Shown: piece by piece, positions 1-4,632 of the stretch
Numbering within the stretch: position 1 is the first letter of the stretch
Layout: each line of letters starts with the position of its first letter
Origin: a bacterium
Lineage (GTDB): Bacteria; Cyanobacteriota; Vampirovibrionia; Obscuribacterales; Obscuribacteraceae
Direction: 5' to 3'
Assembly (NCBI GenBank): GCA_030431355.1
Contig: JAUIJG010000347.1
Location: forward strand, 1 to 5,671
DNA: 5,671 nucleotides
Position numbers and translations under genes: made by a program
Notes under the pieces: generated by a model
Told to the model about the DNA's origin: nothing
Seen by the model: only the letters and a program-made list of their open reading frames with translations
The model's database searches: none

Positions 1-607
1 AAACCTTCAAGCTGCTGCTCGGGAAAGACTTATTAGGATCCCGGTAAGAAACAAGCACCTTGGCCGGTACCAGATCCTTGGAACCGGTCATGGCAGAAGC
101 GATCAGAGTAGGCTGCTCGGTCGGTTTGTTCAGGTAAGCCTGGGCATCGATTGGATGACGGGAGAGCAGAAGAGTAACTTTTTCCATACCTGGGTTCTCG
201 TCAAAGGTGAGAGCCCCCATTCCAGGCAGGGTATAAACTTTGCCGGGTAGAACCTTGTTGCTTTCGTCCACCGAAGGATCAGGGAAGAGAACGGACTGTT
301 CTCCCCGGGAGCCGGTGGTCAAAAGAATGTAGGCATAGCCTTTGATATTGGACTTGACCCGGAAACGAATCCGGTCGCCGCTGCGAAATTCGGTCTTGTT
401 ATTGGTGCGAATTTTCTTGCCGTCGCGCTCCAACTCTATCCAGTACTGAATACCAGTATTCAGGTCTTGTGAAGGACTCTCCAACGGTTCAAAGAACAAA
501 CCTTTGGCACCGTCCTTCTTCTTCTCGACAGCGAAGGCCGGCAACCTTGCTCCAAGCAATAGAGTGGCGGTTAAAGTCCATGAAAAACAGTTTCTTCTCA
601 GAGACAT
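1..607 (-). CDS. Secreted DUF4384-domain protein, C-terminus cut by window edge
   Basis: I read 202 codons from an ATG at 605-607 without a stop to the left edge, so the C-terminus is missing. The start is supported by an AAGGAG ribosome binding site at 617-622, nine bases upstream. Residues 1-26 look like a classical signal peptide: RR at 4-5, a hydrophobic stretch around 12-20, and an AFA motif at 24-26 before VEKKK, so the mature protein should be exported. Residues about 54-154 match DUF4384: a FRSGDRIRFRV strand (74-84), KGYAYILL (89-96), SVLFPDP (105-111), SNKVLPG (116-122) and a closing VTLLLSRHPID segment (144-154). DUF4384 is a small beta-rich domain often linked to peptidases, kinases and TPR proteins; its ligand is not established. 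The gene lies 26 bases after the DUF4384-bearing membrane protein on the same strand, so co-transcription is likely. The domain call is good; a specific function cannot be given. Confidence 0.88.
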   Translation of the reverse strand, partial: MSLRRNCFSWTLTATLLLGARLPAFAVEKKKDGAKGLFFEPLESPSQDLNTGIQYWIELERDGKKIRTNNKTEFRSGDRIRFRVKSNIKGYAYILLTTGSRGEQSVLFPDPSVDESNKVLPGKVYTLPGMGALTFDENPGMEKVTLLLSRHPIDAQAYLNKPTEQPTLIASAMTGSKDLVPAKVLVSYRDPNKSFPSSSLKV

Positions 608-616
608 TATTCTAAG

Positions 617-622
617 CTCCTT
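617..622 (-). promoter_or_regulatory. Ribosome binding site of the secreted DUF4384 gene
   Basis: On the minus strand the sequence reads AAGGAG, nine bases before the ATG at 605-607. It sits in the 26-base gap after the stop codon of the upstream gene, so translation of the second gene can start independently within a shared transcript. It fixes the start used for that gene. Confidence 0.75.
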
Positions 623-633
623 CAGGGCTTTCA

Positions 634-3057
634 CTACTTAACGTGTTTGATCAAATACCTGTCGATAAAGATACTATCTCCAGCCGATTTGTTCTTGCCA
701 TCATCCACATCTTTAAGATTATCATTTGCGATAAGCCCTTTGCAGAAAATGGCTAAAGAGTCCTCAACCCCAGTATCTGAATGGGTGCCCTGCACATCTT
801 CGGTCGCCCTTTTATAAGCTTCCTGAATGGCAGCCGGGTTGCCTAAGAGTTGAAGTTTCTTCGGAGAAGCAAGGACCATGAAGGTCTCTGTTCCCGGAGA
901 GTTATGCATTTCCAGTCCGACCAGATTACGCAAACTCCCTTCAACATACTCGGATACCTCGCTGGGGAAAGTGAAACTTGCCCCTTCTTCCAGCACCTTA
1001 TTACTTACCTGGGAGACAGGATAAATTAGGGAGGGCTGGCCGGAACCGGCATAAATCAGATAAACATACGCCTTGCGATTCACGTCCAACTTCAAATGGA
1101 TAAGATCCTTTTCCTTATAGATAGTGCCTTCCGGCTGCAATTCCCAGAAAAACTCCGATGGTCCGTTGGGCGAACTATCCGCTTTTTTAACCGGAGTCTT
1201 CTTGTAGACATGCAGCTTCACCCAGGGCACTTCCGGAATCACCATGCTGTCTCCGGAGATAACCGTCGGGGAAGGCAGACTCATAAGCAGATAAGAGACA
1301 CCGCCCACTCCCAGCAAGAGCAATAGAGCAAGCACTAGAAAGAGTGGTGTGCCTGCCTTCCGCTTGGTAAAGGTAGCCGCTTCCAGCAGTTGCTGTCCGC
1401 AACTCTTGCAATAACGGGAAGATTCAAGGCTAGTTCTGCCGCACTTGGGACAATCGATTTTGGCGACTTCGTTGCAGCCCCCCTGGGCTTTACGCTTATT
1501 TGCTTTCTTGCCGGATTTGCCTTGCTCCCCATTTTGAGCAGAATCGCCGGAAGCTGGGGCAGCATCCTCCTGGACGTTTGTCTCTGGCTTTTCACCGGGA
1601 CCCTGCTCCGCACTTTGAGCCTCACCCTGTTCGGGAGTGAGCCTCTGATCAGGATCCGAAAGCTGCTCCGAGGCGCCCCGGGGCATCTCAAGGAGAGTCA
1701 ACTTCTCCGCCAGTTTATTCTCGCCACCACCGCGCAAGCACTCCACCACAGAGTCGACCCAGAGCATTCCCTGGAGCACTCCCTCACTCTGCTGAGATTG
1801 GTAGTTCGGAGGCATGGGCCCACAATGCATGCCGATTACCTGACTATCCTTAAATAGAGGACTGCCGGTTGCTTCCGGCACCAGGCGCACGTTGTGCAAA
1901 AGGTGATACTTGTCCTGATCCCGCAATGTCCCCAACAGACTACCGTCCCGGGCTAGAGCCCGACCTGTCTCGATATCGATATGAATGCTGGTAATCTTGT
2001 CGTAAGGCTCCAGCACTGTGTTCACAGCCATGGGCAACGGTTCCGGCGGGCTAGAGTCATCGCTCGGCTCCAGCGGCTTCATCACCGTTATCGCTATCTG
2101 CTGGGTACGCTTCAACTCGGATAGGGTGACATAGATTGAGAAATCATCGAGGTTTGATATCTGCCAGAGCTGCCCCACCGGGGTGCCACCATCAAGAAGA
2201 TCCCATAATCTTCGACAGTAGTCTTTTACGTTGCCCGGCAAAACCTCCAGATTCGGCTGGTCATGCTTGCGTTCATAAAGAGTCTCCGGATTGCCGATCA
2301 ATGAAATCAAAGAACGCAGCTCGTCAAAGCGACGATGGGCTTCGATCAAAACCATCTCGGTCGGCTTGGCGATGGCGGTGGTTACTTCCCAGTTAGGTCT
2401 ATCAGCCGCCCAGAAGAAGAAATTGCCGTTCAGCTCTCGGTTCACGATCTGATAAATAGCCATCTCGTTGACCAGATTGCGATACTGGGCGTAAACGAGC
2501 CGCCCGTTCTGACAGAAAATTCTCGCCACGGGATAATTGCGCTGGTCGCAGATAGTGATTATGCCTTCCTTACGAGCATTGGTTATGGACTGAATCACCA
2601 CGAAAAGATCAATCTCGCGAAGATTGCCGCCCAACCCTTGCTCCCGGGGAGGTATGGGCAAAGAGAGATTCTTATTGACCTTAAAAGAGACCGTGTCGGA
2701 AAGAGGGGGAATATCCTCCTTCAGCTTGAGCACCGCCGCGTTGTGCTTCTGCAGCGGAATGGCAGGCATGGGCTCGGTGAGGGACACTTGTAAGAGCTGG
2801 TTGGCTGCCGTCCGGTCGAACTGGGGATGGAACATCGCCGATTCAACCGCATAGTCCTTTCCCGAACCAGGAAAGCGAATGAGAAGCGCGTCCAGAAAGT
2901 TAGAATAGCTGGAGACCAGATGAGCGCAGGTGGCGACCTTATCATTGTCTATAAGCCAGGCATTGCCCAGGTAGTTATCATCCACCTTAGTCCGGTCGAC
3001 GATATAGCCAATTGAGCGCGCCAGCGTATTTATGTTGGATGGAGCGTTTACTACCAT
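634..3057 (-). CDS. Trypsin-like (probably inactive) / DUF4388 / zinc ribbon / TM / DUF4384 membrane protein
   Basis: An 807-residue multidomain protein. Residues about 10-130 form the first half of a trypsin-like fold, with GNAWLID (31-37) and the histidine motif ATCAHLV (His46). The position expected to hold the catalytic Asp is Asn106 in HNAAVLKL, and the usual GxSGxP serine motif reads EATGSPLF with Thr397, so classical serine protease activity is doubtful. Residues about 141-250 are a DUF4388 (PATAN-like) domain (GNLREIDL, FCQNGRLVYA, GNFFF), followed at 272-325 by a winged-helix-like segment. The second half-barrel follows at about 345-441. A linker rich in E, Q, G and S (about 458-527) leads to a zinc ribbon (C536, C539, C550, C553), a membrane helix (571-594) and DUF4384 (about 610-735). 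Positive charge before the helix (KRK at 565-567) predicts the N-terminus inside and DUF4384 outside. The ATG at 3055-3057 is the first start codon after an in-frame TGA at 3097-3099; the ribosome site is weak (AAAGG, four bases away). The stop is TAG at 634-636. Role inferred: a sensor or scaffold. Confidence 0.9.
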   Translation of the reverse strand: MVVNAPSNINTLARSIGYIVDRTKVDDNYLGNAWLIDNDKVATCAHLVSSYSNFLDALLIRFPGSGKDYAVESAMFHPQFDRTAANQLLQVSLTEPMPAIPLQKHNAAVLKLKEDIPPLSDTVSFKVNKNLSLPIPPREQGLGGNLREIDLFVVIQSITNARKEGIITICDQRNYPVARIFCQNGRLVYAQYRNLVNEMAIYQIVNRELNGNFFFWAADRPNWEVTTAIAKPTEMVLIEAHRRFDELRSLISLIGNPETLYERKHDQPNLEVLPGNVKDYCRRLWDLLDGGTPVGQLWQISNLDDFSIYVTLSELKRTQQIAITVMKPLEPSDDSSPPEPLPMAVNTVLEPYDKITSIHIDIETGRALARDGSLLGTLRDQDKYHLLHNVRLVPEATGSPLFKDSQVIGMHCGPMPPNYQSQQSEGVLQGMLWVDSVVECLRGGGENKLAEKLTLLEMPRGASEQLSDPDQRLTPEQGEAQSAEQGPGEKPETNVQEDAAPASGDSAQNGEQGKSGKKANKRKAQGGCNEVAKIDCPKCGRTSLESSRYCKSCGQQLLEAATFTKRKAGTPLFLVLALLLLLGVGGVSYLLMSLPSPTVISGDSMVIPEVPWVKLHVYKKTPVKKADSSPNGPSEFFWELQPEGTIYKEKDLIHLKLDVNRKAYVYLIYAGSGQPSLIYPVSQVSNKVLEEGASFTFPSEVSEYVEGSLRNLVGLEMHNSPGTETFMVLASPKKLQLLGNPAAIQEAYKRATEDVQGTHSDTGVEDSLAIFCKGLIANDNLKDVDDGKNKSAGDSIFIDRYLIKHVK

Positions 3058-3137
3058 GCTACCTTTGAGAACGGACGCAAGAAATCCCGGTGAGCTTCAT
3101 TTGCCCGGTAACCGGTGCTTTCTTAATTCCCTGGAAG

Positions 3138-3158
3138 TGACCTCGCGAATCTGACCTC
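3138..3158. repeat. Two TGACCTC direct repeats, 14-base period
   Basis: TGACCTC occurs at 3138-3144 and again at 3152-3158, with seven bases between the copies. The site lies about 80-100 bases upstream of the start of the minus-strand membrane-protein gene. A tandem pair of this kind could be a regulator binding site, but two seven-base copies can arise by chance. The core GACCT recurs at 3336-3340 inside the palindrome upstream of the DUF429 gene. Confidence 0.35.
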
Positions 3159-3204
3159 AGAAAGCTCTCGACCCTTTTATCGTAAAAGAATTCCGAACAT
3201 TCAG

Positions 3205-3219
3205 TTATACAGTATATAA
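3205..3219. promoter_or_regulatory. AT-rich near-palindrome, possible promoter or operator
   Basis: TTATACAGTATATAA pairs with itself at six of seven positions around base 3212, and its inner TATACAGTATA (3206-3216) is a perfect odd palindrome. On the minus strand it contains TATACT (3211-3216), one mismatch from a sigma-70 -10 box, which could serve the membrane-protein gene. The best -35 at a usable distance is poor (TTCTTC at 3235-3240, 18-base spacing). It may be a -10 region, an operator, or only AT-rich sequence. Confidence 0.25.
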
Positions 3220-3261
3220 GAACCACGATTTCAGGAAGAAAGCCTGTAGACTTTCTTTTAG

Positions 3262-3291
3262 TTGAAAACAGAATCAGATAGTCACCATATT
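3262..3291 (+). promoter_or_regulatory. Candidate sigma-70 promoter for the DUF429 gene
   Basis: TTGAAA at 3262-3267 matches the -35 consensus at five of six bases. After an 18-base spacer comes CATATT at 3286-3291, which matches the -10 consensus at four of six. Transcription would start near 3298, giving a leader of about 68 bases that includes the 14-base palindrome and the ribosome binding site. This is the best pair I found on the plus strand of this region, but it is not a strong promoter by sequence. Confidence 0.3.
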
Positions 3292-3336
3292 TCCGAGAGA
3301 TATTCAAAAACAATACTGATTTGGCGGAGAACTGAG

Positions 3337-3350
3337 ACCTGAATTCAGGT
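3337..3350. promoter_or_regulatory. Perfect 14-base palindrome ACCTGAATTCAGGT
   Basis: ACCTGAATTCAGGT is perfectly self-complementary. It lies 15 bases before the DUF429 start codon and abuts its AGAGGA ribosome binding site (3351-3356). As DNA it could be a dimeric repressor operator. As RNA it could form a five-pair stem with an AATT loop next to the ribosome site. No regulator gene is adjacent, so the role is only a proposal. Confidence 0.4.
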
Positions 3351-3356
3351 AGAGGA
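3351..3356 (+). promoter_or_regulatory. Ribosome binding site of the DUF429 gene
   Basis: AGAGGA lies nine bases before the ATG at 3366-3368. It is the only purine-rich motif at a usable distance and supports that start codon. It directly follows the 14-base palindrome. Confidence 0.65.
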
Positions 3357-3365
3357 AACACTTAA

Positions 3366-4232
3366 ATGAGCGTTCTGGTAGCCGGAGTCGACTATAGCGG
3401 AGCAAAGACAGTACCGAATGAGACCTGGCTGGTGGTGGGCGAGGTCAGTTCTCTTGGCATGCAGGTTAAAAGTGTCAAAAGAACCGGAAGCCATGCGCTA
3501 AAAAAAGAGCTGGACGAGCTGAAAGACCTCAAAGCTTGTGCTCTGGACTTTCCTTTCTCGCTGCCGATGGAGTTCCTGCGCTTTCTTGAACGTCAAGAGG
3601 GCAAAGAGGAGTTTCAAGAATGGCAGCAAATAGCCACCCAGCTGGTATTTATGAGCTATGAAGCCTTCGAAGACAGGGTAAAAGAATACGACATCGAACC
3701 CAAGCGCTTCACCGATAAGAACTGCGGCAGACCAGCCCAGAGCCCCCTTCATCAAGTAAATCCCAGCATGGTTCAGATGACCTACCACGGCATCCGCATG
3801 CTCGCCTCCTTAAATCCGGAAAAGTATTATGTTGCGCCCTTTCAAGATCCAAAACCGGAAGCCTGCCCGGTTCTGGAGGTCTACCCCCGGGAAATTCTCT
3901 GGCTACTGGGGCTGCCCGACCGGGGCTATAAAGCCAAGGAGAAGAGTAAACAGGAAAAAGCCCTGGATCTGAGAAAAGAGATCGTCAACGGTCTGGTCAA
4001 CTTGAGAGAACGGGGAGATGAAAAATATCAGAACTGCCCGAGGTTGAGCCTGGACAATTCCATGAAAGGACAGCTGATTGCCTCGGATCACGCCCTCGAC
4101 GCCCTGGCGGCCTGCTACGGCGCGGCGATCTACGCAACCCAACAGGACCTCTTCCCCGATCCCCTGGATGCCAACAACCTGAACATCCTTCTGGAAGGCT
4201 GGATCTACGCCCCTTCAAAATTGGCCGGCTAA
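3366..4232 (+). CDS. DUF429 family protein, predicted RNase H-fold nuclease
   Basis: A 288-residue soluble protein with no signal peptide or membrane helix, near-complete for the DUF429 family, which is predicted from fold to be RNase H-like; its substrate is not established. Motifs are in the expected order: an N-terminal GVDYSGAK strand with Asp9, a second acidic strand ALDFPFSLP with Asp61, EVYPREILWLLGL with Glu171, and a C-terminal SDHALDALAACYGA helix with Asp241 and Asp245. These acidic residues are the likely metal ligands, by analogy with RNase H folds. The middle (about 85-165) is a less conserved insert with a GRPAQSPLHQVNPSM segment that resembles the substrate-facing loop of the family. 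The ATG at 3366 is backed by AGAGGA nine bases upstream; the stop is TAA at 4230-4232. The gene stands alone, divergent from the membrane-protein gene and upstream of a tRNA, so context gives no pathway. Confidence 0.85.
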   Translation: MSVLVAGVDYSGAKTVPNETWLVVGEVSSLGMQVKSVKRTGSHALKKELDELKDLKACALDFPFSLPMEFLRFLERQEGKEEFQEWQQIATQLVFMSYEAFEDRVKEYDIEPKRFTDKNCGRPAQSPLHQVNPSMVQMTYHGIRMLASLNPEKYYVAPFQDPKPEACPVLEVYPREILWLLGLPDRGYKAKEKSKQEKALDLRKEIVNGLVNLRERGDEKYQNCPRLSLDNSMKGQLIASDHALDALAACYGAAIYATQQDLFPDPLDANNLNILLEGWIYAPSKLAG

Positions 4233-4255
4233 GGGGCGATTCGACCAACCCTGTA

Positions 4256-4280
4256 GGAATCCTGCCCTGCCGGGGATTTC
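4256..4280 (+). terminator. Imperfect hairpin after the DUF429 gene
   Basis: GGAATCC (4256-4262) can pair with GGATTTC (4274-4280), with one G-T pair. Two more C-G pairs sit inside beyond a TG bulge, closing a five-base loop. It begins 23 bases after the stop codon, where a terminator would be expected. No T-run follows, so it is not a canonical intrinsic terminator and could be an RNA 3'-end stabiliser or chance pairing. Confidence 0.28.
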
Positions 4281-4326
4281 AAGGGAAGTCCAATAAATGA
4301 AGAAGGCCATTCAAACAGGTTCACAC

Positions 4327-4358
4327 TTGACCAGAAGAAGAATTCTTTAGGCTATAAT
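4327..4358 (+). promoter_or_regulatory. Promoter of the tRNA-Arg gene
   Basis: A perfect -10 box TATAAT lies at 4353-4358, about 27 bases before the tRNA. The only good -35 match is TTGACC at 4327-4332, five of six bases, but the 20-base spacer is longer than the usual 16-18. Transcription should start near 4365, leaving about 20 bases of 5' leader for RNase P removal. The -10 is convincing; the -35 assignment is less certain. Confidence 0.6.
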
Positions 4359-4385
4359 TGGCAACTATTGGAACGGAAACGGAAT

Positions 4386-4462
4386 GCGCCAGTAGCTCAG
4401 CTGGACAGAGCAACCGCCTTCTAAGCGGTCGGTCGTTGGTTCGAATCCAACCTGGCGTGCCA
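4386..4462 (+). tRNA. tRNA-Arg (anticodon UCU)
   Basis: A complete 77-base cloverleaf that includes an encoded CCA. The acceptor stem pairs GCGCCAG (4386-4392) with CTGGCGT (4452-4458), including one G-U pair. The D arm is GCTC/GAGC around AGCTGGACA. The anticodon stem ACCGC/GCGGT encloses loop CTTCTAA, giving anticodon TCT, which reads AGA and AGG. A five-base variable region is followed by a T arm GTTGG/CCAAC with loop TTCGAAT. The discriminator is G, then CCA at 4460-4462. All arms pair without mismatch, so the gene should be functional. It is preceded by its own TATAAT box and appears to be a single transcription unit. Confidence 0.96.
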
Positions 4463-4490
4463 TTTAAAAAAATTCCATAGCCCTTGGGGC

Positions 4491-4518
4491 AAACCGATAT
4501 ATTCTGTCAGGCGGTTTT
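4491..4518. terminator. Weak AAACCG/CGGTTT hairpin after the tRNA
   Basis: AAACCG (4491-4496) pairs with CGGTTT (4512-4517), followed by one more T, across a 15-base AT-rich loop. It begins 28 bases after the tRNA end and could act in either direction, because the stem ends in A/T runs on both strands. The six-pair stem with a large loop is weak, so this is only a candidate for tRNA termination. Confidence 0.25.
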
Positions 4519-4523
4519 AGTCG

Positions 4524-4543
4524 CGCAATAAACACGCAATAAA
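4524..4543. repeat. CGCAATAAA direct repeat, 11-base period
   Basis: CGCAATAAA occurs exactly at 4524-4532 and 4535-4543, two bases apart, so the copies lie about one DNA helix turn apart. The pair sits 61 bases downstream of the tRNA 3' end. It could be a tandem duplication, a protein binding site or a scar; nothing else in the window repeats it. Confidence 0.4.
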
Positions 4544-4632
4544 TAAGATCGCTGTGGTTTCGCGCGCGTTTGCCTTTGCAGCACCACCGGTAGTGGCGAC
4601 CGAGATTTCGGCTTTTCGGCTTCAGCCATGTT

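Larger units (their letters stand above)
3058..3365. other. Divergent intergenic region (308 bases)
   Basis: This stretch separates the minus-strand membrane-protein gene from the plus-strand DUF429 gene and must hold promoters for both. It is visibly richer in A and T than the flanking genes, especially at 3181-3320. It contains an AT-rich near-palindrome (3205-3219), a pair of TGACCTC direct repeats (3138-3144 and 3152-3158), a perfect 14-base palindrome (3337-3350) and candidate promoter boxes. A 100-codon open frame fills it on the minus strand, but I do not consider it a gene. I see no RNA gene here. Confidence 0.7.
4463..4632. other. Convergent intergenic region between tRNA and TPR gene
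   Basis: These 170 bases hold no gene I can support. They include a 9-base direct repeat (4524-4543), a weak hairpin (4491-4518), an alternating CG tract near 4560-4568, a dyad CACCACCGGTAGTG at 4582-4595, and a tandem GAAA/TTTC-type repeat in the stretch cgagatttcggcttttcggc (4601-4620). I looked for a second copy of the tRNA 3' end, which would mark an integrated element, and saw none. Confidence 0.55.

Noticed and set aside
1390..1857. 155-codon plus-strand open frame
   Set aside because: It lies fully antisense to the well-supported 807-residue gene, over its linker and zinc-ribbon region, and shows no recognisable domain; it is a shadow of that gene.
2335..2793. 152-codon plus-strand open frame
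   Set aside because: It is antisense to the DUF4388 and trypsin-like part of the large gene and has no domain signal of its own.
3205..3219. Possible LexA box, because TACTGTATA on the minus strand resembles half of the gammaproteobacterial site
   Set aside because: The second half-site (CAG at ten bases from CTG) is absent and the neighbouring genes are not typical SOS genes.
3059..3361. 100-codon open frame on the minus strand in the divergent intergenic region
   Set aside because: It starts at a GTG directly after a stop with no ribosome binding site. Its translation resembles no family I know, and it lies in an AT-rich, motif-bearing promoter region. The one-base gap to the next gene is suggestive but not enough.
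4386..4462. tRNA as the attachment site of an integrated element
   Set aside because: No second copy of the tRNA 3' end and no integrase gene are visible in the window.
4479..4490. Small GCCC-TTG-GGGC hairpin after the tRNA as a terminator
   Set aside because: The stem has four pairs with a very small loop and is followed by A residues rather than T.
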